Assembly (NCBI GenBank): GCA_014529385.2
Contig: CM043952.1
Location: 65,372,370-65,436,369, forward strand
DNA: 64,000 nt
Reading direction: 5' to 3'
DNA from: Adiantum capillus-veneris
Taxonomy: Eukaryota > Streptophyta > Polypodiopsida > Polypodiales > Pteridaceae
Shown here piece by piece: positions 10,127 to 20,200 of this stretch (the first letter of the stretch is position 1; the number at the start of each line of letters is the position of its first letter). Made by a program: the position numbers and the translations under genes. A model generated the notes under the pieces. That model was not told the origin of the DNA. It ran no database searches and saw only the letters and a list, made by a program, of their open reading frames with translations.

Positions 10127-12430
10127 TTATTGATTTTCCACCCAACACCTACCATTTCGTCGCCATGTCTCCAACCATGGTCGGAATCGATCTTTTGCAC
10201 TAGAAGCATGATATGATTGTGATCGCATCATGCTAATCACTTTCTCTATTTTGCGTTTCAAACTTCGTTGCACTCTAGTCTTCTTCCTTTCTCTCCTCGC
10301 TTGAAATTTGTAAAACCAATTGAATATTTCGTGTAGGGCATTGCTTTTTTTCCTCCCCCCTCCATGCCATGTATTTTTAAAATAATGCTTTTGCTTGATA
10401 GTGTGACCGCTCCATTCTTTGGCTACTTCAGATGCCCAATGAACCGAATGTGTTGAGAAAAAATGAGCTATGAGAAAAAAGAATGTGTTGAAAAAATAAT
10501 AAAACTTTAGTTCAAACACTGATGTTTTGTCAAGAATTCGTAGACGGGCATGAAGAGTGCACACATGCACATTTATCAGAGGAATCGGTAGAATAGGATG
10601 TCAATTTGGATCGTCTATGTCTCGATTAGGGGATACACTCTGGTTACAACTGAGGATATATTGAAACCATTGTTGTAGTGCTTTACCCATTGTCTGTGTA
10701 GTGGGCACACCTTTCGCAAGGTTTGCTGCAACTTTGCCACCCTTACCCTTACCGCCCTTTGACTTGCTGGCCTTTGCACCCTTGCCCGCAGTTCCTAATG
10801 AGACTTTACTGTGGCAACAATAAATGCATGGAAAGATGTCATTGCACCTTGCTTGCATCCTAACATACACTTGAGAGTTTTCAAGTTTCATGCCAGATGT
10901 CACTCCACTTGGAACGTACCCAGACCTGAAACCTGCAATCGTTGTCCTTCTTGTTGTCGCCGAATGACATCAACGATTGGGGTGTGATTAAAATACCATT
11001 TGAGGGACTCATGTGTCTCGTGTGGGAGATAAAAAGGTGCCAGCCACAAAATATTCTTCTCTAAATGAACATCTAAACATGTGTTTCCCTTCTTGTTAGC
11101 ATTTAGCTCAACATCGATGCCCACCAAGGCTCTGTTCATAAGCGTAATGCTTACCCTTTCGAGCGTTGACCTTTGACAATATAACACTCATCAAGCTTCA
11201 TCACAAATATAACTTTTCCATCACACTCTTTCTCTGTCAATCCATAAAATCTGATCATTGACTTTTGGAGCTTCAACAAGTCAACATAAACATTATTGAA
11301 CTTGTTGTAATGGAAGGATTTGCTCTCTTTTAATGGTAGAGCATCCTCAACATATTGAAATCCACTCAACAAGTTTGCAACATCATTATTGACGCACCTT
11401 TTCACAACCTGACACTTTAAGGTATTGGCAGCAACCTAAACAAACCTTTTGCTCTCTGACCTAGTGTGAAAATTTTATACAAAGCTTCGTAGGCCTTGAA
11501 ACTTATTCCTGCATTGTCACACACCTCCATCATCTCCTGAGGCGACACAATGCTCTTTAGCTCATTGAAATACTTCTGGCGCAAAACATTAGCAATACCA
11601 ACATCCAAAAGCTCAACCAACTCCTTTGGCTTGATAATATGCTGCAGCAGAGTATGTCCAGTCGTTTGAGCATTGGAATTGATTCCCATCATCATCCGAG
11701 CCAAGTTCTTGCGTATTGAAATAATATTACAGCAACCTGCAAAAAATGTAAGAAATTAGAAGCTTGCATTTGTATCCCTACCGAGTTTGACGGATACATT
11801 TCTTTCGAGCTCCATCGCTTGAAGATAGCATAGACATCGCATGTCTCTTACGCTTGTGAATGTGGTAGCCCAATGGAATGTGTCGGAGATGATCGATTCA
11901 CCGGCGCATATTACACGCAGTGTATTGTAGCTGAACATAATTGTCTAGACAACGCTCTTGATCCATTTTTTGATGCTCTGCTTTTTTATTAAGCTTTGAC
12001 ATCTTGTTGTTTAGCTGCTTCGTTTTCTCGTTGGCTTCCTCTCTGACTTACTGAATGTCTTTCACGTACTTCTCTTGCAATGATCAATAGGCAGCACAAA
12101 GATGTTTTCTTGCTTCCCTTTCATTAACAAAAGCTGAATATAATCTCCAGCAGTAGCCAAACAATCCGTCTCTCCTATCTCCAATAAAACGCAGTAGCTT
12201 AGTGACATTACGAAACGGCGGTGATGCATTGGTCATTGATCGCCAGGATAAACTTGGCCATCAATCCATACGTTGATTACCTTGCACCCAAGGTTCCATA
12301 GTTGATCTCTAACATTGGGATTAGATGTGCCAAGTTACATAGTAGCGTACTCCTGCTCTAAATCAGCGTTTAATCGATATCGTTTTGTCTTGAAAGTAAT
12401 GTCTTGAAGTGGTAGGGGATTAACTGACAT
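10127..12430 (-). pseudogene. Unit I gene: unknown protein, degraded copy
   Basis: The start is ATG at 12428-12430 (MSVNPLPLQDITFK), which aligns with the ATG at 63355 in unit II. The common region runs to 11770 and includes GRRDG/GDGRDG-type sequence, a coiled coil, and HWATTF...MRCLCYLQA. This copy has a stop soon after the start (TAA near 12335), another in the coiled coil and frame shifts. Farther on, only this copy covers blocks at 11417-11704, 11151-11405, 10900-11187 (KKGNTCLDVHLEKNILWLAPF), 10601-10903 (CIYC followed by a Gly/Lys-rich stretch) and 10127-10570 (basic). I recognise no family; a transposase or an undescribed mobile-element protein is possible. Confidence 0.6.
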
Positions 12431-12611
12431 TTGTGTTAGCTAATCAGATAGGAGAAAAGGATTATGTTGTGAAGGGAAGAAAGAGAGGGAGTGCAGCTCA
12501 ATCTCCTTTGAATTCAAATTGTTGATCATGAGTGTAGAGAGAGAAATGCTACTGCACAAAGAGGTAATGGAGTTTTCCATTGCTCTCAGCTGGAGCTGGA
12601 GCGGGAGAAGC

Positions 12612-12646
<35 letters not shown>

Positions 12647-12774
12647 TGGGAGATAGAAAGACAATAAAGGAAGAGAGAGTGGGAAAGAGGACAGATCTGC
12701 AACCTTGGACGATCTGCACTTTGTCAAAAAGAGGCAGCAAAGAATGTTCCTTAATGATTGGGAGGGGAAGTGAC
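12431..12774 (-). repeat. Unit I upstream region, proximal part
   Basis: This stretch is the reverse complement of about 62910-63350 in unit II, including a GA tract at 12613-12643 that is much longer in unit II (63028-63087). It lies directly upstream of the unit I start codon. Its continuation is at 30066-30440, because element G inserted at 12775. It is probably promoter or leader sequence. Confidence 0.75.
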
Positions 12775-13114
12775 TGTTAGACTTATATCACTCTGCTGAT
12801 TCACAAGTCTAGGGCATACTTGTATTGCTAGTATGTCTCCGGACCGGCCACCCATAGTGTAGGTTTCTCATGGTCCGGCCGCCCGAAGTTTAAGGCCGGC
12901 CACCCACCTTGTCTGGGCGCCCTCATATATTTCCATATATCATTTTTCTGTTGGGTTGTGGGGATTTTTATCAGGCCTTGCCCTACCTCCCCTGGGACAC
13001 CCATTTTATGGGGCCAGAGGGTATCCACTTCCACATCTGATTGTATTGGGTCTTCGGCTCTGGTAGTCAGTGAGGGACTGATCGCTCCCTCTTCACCATA
13101 TCTTGCGTTTGTGG

Positions 13115-13193
<79 letters not shown>

Positions 13194-13209
13194 CGCGCGT
13201 ACTCTCGCA
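12775..13209 (+). repeat. 5' LTR of element G
   Basis: The 435-bp LTR carries GGCCGGCCACCCA blocks and a (CT)n tract at 13114-13190 near its 3' end. It matches 29594-30060 apart from scattered substitutions and tract length. The likely primer site TGGTATTAG at 13210 differs from the usual initiator-Met form TGGTATCAG by one base. Confidence 0.9.
13114..13190. repeat. (CT)n tract in G 5' LTR
   Basis: About 77 bp of almost pure CT with one TTT interruption. It lies just before the LTR end. Confidence 0.97.
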
Positions 13210-14372
13210 TGGTATTAGTCGCTAGTTGAGTCCAAGGCGCATCATCCGCATCATGTTTTCCTCCCAAGGGCTGGATCAGCCAGCGTTTTACAAACAAGCA
13301 AGCGCGCGATGAGATCTGCGTTTTTCGTCGTGGAGGATCACCCTCCACCTGCTTTTTGGAAGATCAAGTTAGCGTTTTTGCATCAAGCTGCTAGCGCTTC
13401 ACTTCTGGGATCATTTCATCGCTGGAAACCTCCTCTAATCCATCTGCGTTTTTCAGCCACATCTGCGTTTTTGGGTTTTCAGCCCATTTTTTGCGGTTTT
13501 ATTGGTCCCTTAGTGTCGTTGACACCTTCCACAAGTTGATGGGCACCTAGGGTACCCATCAACTCTTTGTTTTTTTAGCAAACAGAAGGGTTTTGGTGCC
13601 AAAAAGTGCACCAAAAGTGGGCTGCAAATTGACCTACGTTTTTGCAGCAGGAGGGCAACGCTCAACTTCTGGACCGCGGATCTCGCCACCACCTACCCGA
13701 CTTTGCATCTGGTGCATTGCCGGTGAGTATCCTCTCTGTCTTCATCAGATTTCAGCCATTGCCCCTTGCTATTTTCTTTGTTTCCAGTGCTTCGACGGTT
13801 GTACACACAGAGAGTAACCTTCCCTAGACCCTCTGCACCGCTCCGGACCCTGCCGGGAGCATATGAGCACGCTGAAAACTGCTGGACAGCAGAGTTTTCA
13901 TCACCTCACAGTTGTGTTTTTGGGTGGACAGCAGACGCTTGGCTTGCGTTTTTCATAGAGGATGAAGTTACCTCCTGCCAGGACACCATCCAGTGGTGGT
14001 TCGTGCGGTCTCTCAGTGACTGTTGCAGTACACGGTAGTTTCGACATCGGCTTGATCATCTACGGGCATATGATCCTTGGGAGATCCATTGATTCCAACC
14101 ATCATTTAGCGGTTGCGCATTCCAGAGGTGGTGGTGACTTGTGGTTTGCTATGGACACATCTATGCACTCATCAGAGGAGTTCACATGAGATATGCCCAT
14201 GCTCATGGCATATGGGATTGTGGAATTCCCAGAGAAGACACCACCATCTTGGGTGGACAGACACTTACTCCTTGACCTCGACACATCAAATCACTTGCTT
14301 ACATAGGAGCATCTGCATGGACTTAGGGAGAGGATCTTGGATCTCTTCTTGGACAAGTTCATTGCTTGGATC
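13210..14372 (+). other. Internal non-coding part of G, left
   Basis: Several GCGTTTTT motifs occur (for example near 13282, 13316, 13371, 13446, 13464 and 13950), with short frames lacking known domains. The stretch ends at GGATC (14368-14372), the target site of element E; the sequence continues at 28753. Confidence 0.7.
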
Positions 14373-14803
14373 TGTCATGTTTGTGACTTAACTACATTAC
14401 AATACTTACTCATTGATGCAGATACGCGAAGTGCCATGCCAAGGAGGGCCCTTGCACTTGGATGGTCGCACCCCTTCACCCAAGGGACGTGCCTCTTTGC
14501 CAAAAGCCACACTCCTTCGACGACTGGTCACACCCCTTCGCTCTACGGGTGCGACTCTTCGCCCAATGGTTACAGCTCTTCGTCGAAAGGATGTGTCTTT
14601 ACATCTAAAGTCGTGTCTCTTCACCAAGAGATGTGTCTTTTCATTTGTGTCTCTTCGTGTCCTATATAAGGAGCCCTTGTATTACACTTTCAATCAATCA
14701 AACACAGAGTCTTTTGAGTCTTTCTTTGAGTTCAGTTCAATTTCTTAAGTCTTAATCATAAGTTTAAGTACTTAATAAAGGATTAGTACCTAGAATCATC
14801 ATA
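14373..14803 (+). repeat. 5' LTR of element E
   Basis: It begins TGTCATGTTTGTGAC and ends ATCATCATA. Upstream of the TATA box (CTATATAAGG, near 14663) is an array of degenerate repeats with the core CTCTTCG or CCTTCG. Related copies are at 28322-28752, 31361-31790 and, inverted, 52951-53362. Confidence 0.92.
14661..14670 (+). promoter_or_regulatory. TATA box of E LTR
   Basis: CCTATATAAG is followed by GAGCCCTTGTA, and it is conserved at 28610-28620 and, as TATATAAAGA, at 31651-31660. It probably sets the transcription start of the E family (inference from position). Confidence 0.6.
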
Positions 14804-15401
14804 GTGGTATCAGAGAAAAAAATTTCCCAGGACCCGAAGGTTGTGAGCCTCTCACCCTCGCCGCTACCCTCTCCCCCCCCTTCCCGGAGTTGCATGGAAG
14901 CAAAGGAACTATGGCCAATGCACAAACCCTGCATGAGGTAACCTTCTCTTCTAATTAAATAAAGTCAAGTAGTAGACTGAAGACGGAGATGTGTGTTGTG
15001 GCATACCGGCGGCAATTCTGAAGCATGCCTCTCCATCAAGTGGTGCCTCTTCAAGTGGACGGGTTACACCTTTTCGCATAAAGGGTTGCACCTCTAGGCA
15101 GTATCCGGCCCTGGCGTATGCACATCGCGTGCCTCTTCACCCGGCACCCCTTGTGCTGCACCCCAACGCTGGCATCACTTTAGCGAATTCTCTACGCACG
15201 GCAAGCAGCAGTGTAGCATTTTTTTAAAACGTCACCCAGCCAGCGTTTTTATTTCCAGTGGCCACCTATTAACAATTTATAAAAAAACTTTGGCCGGCCG
15301 TCCAATAGGTGCAAGTGGGCACCCTTTTGGTTCCACACATTAAAAAAAAAAGAGAAGCCTCCAAACCAGCCAACGCAATGCTGAATTCGAACCATCATAA
15401 G
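14804..15401 (+). other. Leader of element E up to the H insertion
   Basis: The primer site at 14805-14815 is followed by a splice-like GAGGTAACC and by C-rich sequence that repeats the CCTCTTC theme of the LTR. The stretch matches the leader of the second E copy at 31791-32400, including TTGTGAGCCTCTCACCC. It encodes no recognisable protein. The E sequence stops resembling that copy near 15400, where H begins. Confidence 0.65.
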
Positions 15402-16009
15402 TGTAGCAAGGCTACAGTCACTTCACAGGACAGGCAGTTGGACAGTTAGCTACAGTTGGTCTGGTTCACACTGGACGGACCCTTTGGGCTGGGAGTGACA
15501 CGTGGTAGGGTACCTACGGTGGTCTAGTGGACATCGTGGCCAGGTCACCACCACCACTCAGTTTGGAGATAGACTTAGCTGGCTGGACATTTATGGGCCG
15601 TTGTTGGCTCTTATGGTTGTACATATGAGTAGTCGTGTTTTGGGGGTAGTTCTATCTTATCTTGCACGTAGTCGTCTAGAGGAAGTCTTACACAGAGCAC
15701 TGCTTCACCATCCCTGCACATCTGAGCCTCGACACCCCATTTGTACCTGTGAGTCTTGGGCTGGAGCGGAGTGTGCTGCCACGCCAGAGTCTGTACATGG
15801 TTCTTTGAGCTAGTCGAGTCCACATGTTCTGGTCCACTGTTGTGTCTCTGTTGTTATCCATTGTTTCTGTGTTGTTATCCGTTGTTTCTGTGTTTCATTC
15901 TGTTTGAGAGAGTTTTCATTTGTTTGAGTGAGATTGTCATGCACATTGCACTGAGGGGCACCCACACTGTAGAGAGCACGACGCATTATCCGCGCTACAG
16001 GTGCTCTCA
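15402..16009 (+). repeat. Putative 5' LTR of element H
   Basis: This is inferred from the primer-site-like sequence right after 16009 and from the place where similarity to the other E leader stops. It contains a short tandem repeat (TGTTGTTATCC(A/G)TTGTTTCTG, about 15850-15895). No second copy is present in the window, so the LTR identity is unproven. Confidence 0.45.
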
Positions 16010-16089
16010 TTTTGGCGATCACGGTGGGACCTCAACTGAAGTCTCACTCTGTTGAGTAGCTGGTTTCTTCGCTTCGCCTGTGCAGTCTA

Positions 16090-16275
16090 AGTCTCTCGCC
16101 TTGCTGGTCTGGTCCCCTCTCGCCCTAGTCCAACTTGCCCTCGTCTCTGGTCTAGACCCCCTCGACCCTGGTCTAGCTGGTCTAGTCACTTGTCTGGTCT
16201 AGACCCTGGTCTAGTCCTCCTCGTCCCTGGTCCAGCTGGTCTAGACACTCGTCTGGTCTAGTAGAGTCTAGACCA
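16090..16275. repeat. CTGGTCTAG degenerate tandem array in H leader
   Basis: About a dozen copies of CTGGTCTAG or CTGGTCTAGAC, separated by short C-rich spacers such as CCCTCGTCCCTG, lie between the primer site and gag. GTCTAGAC is palindromic, so the array can fold or bind a dimeric protein. Confidence 0.8.
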
Positions 16276-16333
16276 GTCTTCAGCCAGTTCAAGGTTTTCT
16301 TGCCCAAAGCTTGGTTGGTTTGGAGGTCACTGC

Positions 16334-17206
16334 ATGACACATACAAGGAGGTCAGTTGAGCGTCAAAGCCCACTACTGAGCCCTCTGAAGTACTATCACA
16401 GAAGACGACCTTTGACACCTTGTAGAAATCCTTCAACCTCATCACCTATACCTCCACACATCACATCACCCATTCCTTCATCAGGTTCCCCATCTTCGCG
16501 ATCACCTTCTCCAAAAAAGCTCTCTCCTATTCTTCTACAACAAGCTCTTGTGCAACAGACTCAGCAAGGAATCATGGAGCCACTAGCTAGTGTTTTGGCC
16601 AAGGTGAACATCAAGTTCCCTACATTCAAAGGGCTGTCTTCAGAAGATGCTGACGACCATGCAAGAAGATTTGTATCTCTCTGTAGGGGACGTGGGCTGA
16701 ATAGAGAAGATGCTTACTTGGTACTATTTCCATCCACCCTGGATGGCCTAGCAGATAAATGGTACAGCCAATTTGCAGAGAACCATTTTGCAACTTGGGC
16801 AGCCTTAAGACAGCAGTTCTGTGCAGCTTTCAGGCCAGGTGACTACCAGGAGAAGGTGTTGGATGAGTTGGCCAACATGGTGCTCAAACCTGAGGAGACT
16901 TTTGCGGAGCTTATGACGAAAACTAAGTCGCTGGTGGCCAAGCTTCCCCAACAACCCGGTGAATTCATGGTTAAAAAGTGGGTGGAGAAGGCGCTTCCCA
17001 AAACTTCTCAGCAAAAACTCGGAGAGAGTCTCCGACCCGACGCCACTCTCGACGAGTTCATCGCAGTTGCTACTAGAATAGAGGGAGCTAGGAAGCTCTT
17101 CAACAACTCTCCTCAAATAGATACTCCCTCTGTGTTCTCGGAAGGTAGTACTACTGATCCTTTAACTTCTTTACGTAGGGAACTCGAAGCCCTAAAGCTA
17201 CAATGA
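16334..17206 (+). CDS. H gag, N-terminal and capsid part
   Basis: The 290-residue frame has a Pro/Ser-rich N-terminus followed by a retrotransposon gag domain at about residues 90-250 (KFPTFKGLSSEDADDHARRF ... LADKWYSQF ... FRPGDYQEKVLDEL), the usual capsid fold. It ends at a TGA after RRELEALKLQ. The zinc knuckles expected at the gag C-terminus are found in the next frame (17259 on), so a frame change between 17206 and 17259 separates capsid from nucleocapsid, either by mutation or as a programmed shift. The protein would package the RNA in virus-like particles. Confidence 0.85.
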   Translation: MTHTRRSVERQSPLLSPLKYYHRRRPLTPCRNPSTSSPIPPHITSPIPSSGSPSSRSPSPKKLSPILLQQALVQQTQQGIMEPLASVLAKVNIKFPTFKGLSSEDADDHARRFVSLCRGRGLNREDAYLVLFPSTLDGLADKWYSQFAENHFATWAALRQQFCAAFRPGDYQEKVLDELANMVLKPEETFAELMTKTKSLVAKLPQQPGEFMVKKWVEKALPKTSQQKLGESLRPDATLDEFIAVATRIEGARKLFNNSPQIDTPSVFSEGSTTDPLTSLRRELEALKLQ

Positions 17207-17258
17207 GCTCTTCAAGAGGAGAGGTCCTTCTCTCTTAGACAAGAGAAGCCTACACATA

Positions 17259-20200
17259 ATGAGGGCATTGGAACAGATTAAGCGTGAGTTAGAAGAGCTC
17301 AAGTGTCAGCAAGAGACTAAGGCTATGGTTTGGTGTAGCTCATGCCGCTCTCCAGGGCACCCACCCCAGGAATGCCCCCTTCGGTTTTACTGCCACTTCT
17401 GTGAAAAAGCTGGACATGAGGATAAGGATTGTTACTACCTCAAGGGATTGCGTCAAATACAACAAAATCTTGGTCCTTCTCTCCAACAAGGGCTAGCACC
17501 TGCATCCAACATGGTCTCACCCTACGGCCATCAAAACCAGTTGCCTCCTCTACTGACAACACCCCCTATGCAGCAAGGTATGCACAACAACTTTGCACCC
17601 CACAGTTTTTATCATGCCAGTACTCCCTCAGTTCCCCAAAGTTTCTACACCTCAGCCTCAAATTCCATGCAGCAACCACCTCGTCCCCCGTTTCGTCCTT
17701 CCAATCGGCCCATACTCTGCTACAGATGCGGAGAATATGGGCATTATCAGAGCAAGTGTCCTTTACCCGAGGGGTCCCCTCCTTGTCTTCATTGCCCTGA
17801 TTCGAAGGATCACTACAGTAAAGATTGTCCCAAGCAAAGGGCATCCACGTCTTCAGGCTCGACTCAGAACCAGCCCGAATTCACCTTTCCGAAGATAAAT
17901 TTGATTACTGTGAACACCGTGCCTCAACCTTCACCTGCTACTCATGTGGTTAAGCCTCTGCAAGTGGAGGAGCCTGCTGGTGTCCTTACTCGGACACAAA
18001 GAGCAGCTCTTGGTCTCAGTCTACCCACAGGACCACCTCGCCAGTCTCCACTTCCTCACTCTGGTCTACCTGACCCAAAGGACAAGTCCTTCCCAATTGC
18101 TCAGAGCAAACCAACTTCCTTGTTATCTGACATTGATGGAGCCTTCTTAGAAGCAGTGGCTGACTTGGAACAGATTAAGGTCACAAAAGGAGCCCAGTTT
18201 GAAGACGCCAAGCCCACAGCAGAAGCCATCTTGAAAAATACTTTTCAGCAGGTGTCACTATACAACATGCTAAGGATTGATGCAACACTTAGAAGTGACA
18301 CCCTGTCAGTCATTCAGTCTGTGTACCCGGGGGCTGGGCCTAGTGGCGGGCACCTCCCTGTACAGCCCTCAGAGTCCTATTTGATTTCCTATCCATCTGC
18401 TCCCCTCACCGATTATAAAATTCCTCGCCTCACTGTATCTATTCTTGGGCACCAGCTATCCGGCGTCATCGTTGATGGAGGATCTGGAATCAATTTGATG
18501 CCCGAATTCACTATGATGGCCTTAGGTCTAAAGCCTACCCGACCTGCTCCTTTCACTGTTACATTGGCTGATCAGAGAACACTCTACCCAGTGGGCATAG
18601 TCAACAAGGTGCCTCTGAAGGTACAAGATTTCACTTTTAACTTGGATTTTGTGGTAGTTAATCTTCCCCTGGTAGAGGGAGGTTATCCCTTGCTGATTGG
18701 TAGGCCATGGCTGCGACATACGAAAGCATTTCACGACTGGGGAACCGACGCCATGTGGATACATACTCCTGGCTCTCCAATGCAACAAATTCGTCTCGAA
18801 GGAGGTATGGATCCGGTCGTTCAGCATAGCTCTTTGTCAATAGAGTCCAACCCTGACTTGGAGCAGCCGGTCCCTCCCGATGGGTCCGATGAAGACTTAC
18901 TGCAGTGGTTAGAAGCCACCTCTTCGATGCAATGCTATGTAGTCTCTCTTCAACCGTTGCCAAAAGATTCACCCTATCCCCCTGATCCTACATCTGAAGC
19001 TACACCTGAGACCAAGAATCCCAGTCAGCCAAGTGAGCCAGAACCAAGTGGACCAGTCTCAAGTGAGTCAGAACCAAGTGGACCAGTCTCTGGTGCCCAT
19101 CCTTCAGAGGGTCCCTTGATGGAAACCGTCGGCCTGGGTGAGCCTATAACCCACCATAGAAGGGGAAAAAAGTCTCCCTTGCAAGAGTTGGCCAACACCC
19201 CAGCTCCCTCCTTAGCCTCTACTCCATCTGACTCTCCACCCATGCCGGAGCACTTTGAGGTATCTGAGGATTTACCATTTGCAGAGCTTCCATCAAGTTG
19301 GTTACAGGAAGAGTATGCTGATTTCAACATTAATCAGACGCCAGCTCATAATGTCCAAAGGCTAACAGATGCGGCACAGTCTTCTCCACCTGACGCAGCC
19401 TCGACCACTGCACCGCCTGACCCAGTCAGAGAGGTCAACCTAGGCGGCCCTGACAACCATCAGCCCATCTTATTAGCCACTTGGTTATGGGATCACCCCG
19501 CTCTACTCGACCTGGTAATCTCCTTCGTGCGCTCTTTCAAAGATGTGTTTGCCTGGTCTTACCACGATTTAGAAGGAATCCCAGCAGAGCTAGGAGTCCA
19601 CACAATTCCTCTGGTTGAGGGGGCTAAGCCGGTCAAAGGACGGGCTTACAAACTGAATCCCAAGTATGCAGAAGCAGTCAAAATCGAGTTGGAAAAAATG
19701 CAAGAAGCAGGTATTATTGTACCAATAGAGCACTCAGAATGGTTGTCTCCTATGGTTATTGCCCCAAAGAAGCAGTCCAACAAAATTCGAGTTTGTGTTG
19801 ACTATCGGGCTCTGAATAAGGTCACAATCCCGGATGGATTTCGGACACCTTTTACTGAGAGAGTCCTCGAAGATGTCGCTGGCCATGTACTGTATAGTTT
19901 TATGGACGGGTTCAGCGGCTACAATCAGTTAGGAATACATCCTGACGACCAAATCAAAACAGCTTTTGTGACTCCCTGGGGTATTTTCATCTACACTAGA
20001 ATGTCTTTTGGGCTTAAAAATGCACCGCCTTCTTTCAATCACATAGTATATCTCATCTTTTGTCCTCTGCTTACTGATCACCTTCGCATATTCATGGATG
20101 ACTTTTCCACCTTCTCGGGTGCTCAATGTTCGAACCCAGTAGAAAATCTAAAGGAGCATCTTGCTCAGCTCTCTGCAGTCTTCCTCAGGTGCAGAGAGGC

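Noticed and set aside
14337-14748. Conserved proteins suggested by similar frames at 14.4, 28.4, 31.4 and 53.2 kb
   Set aside because: All four lie in copies of the E LTR, so the similarity is that of the LTR, not of a protein.
16090-16275. CRISPR-like array
   Set aside because: Units are degenerate and spacers short and irregular; the surroundings are a plant retrotransposon leader.
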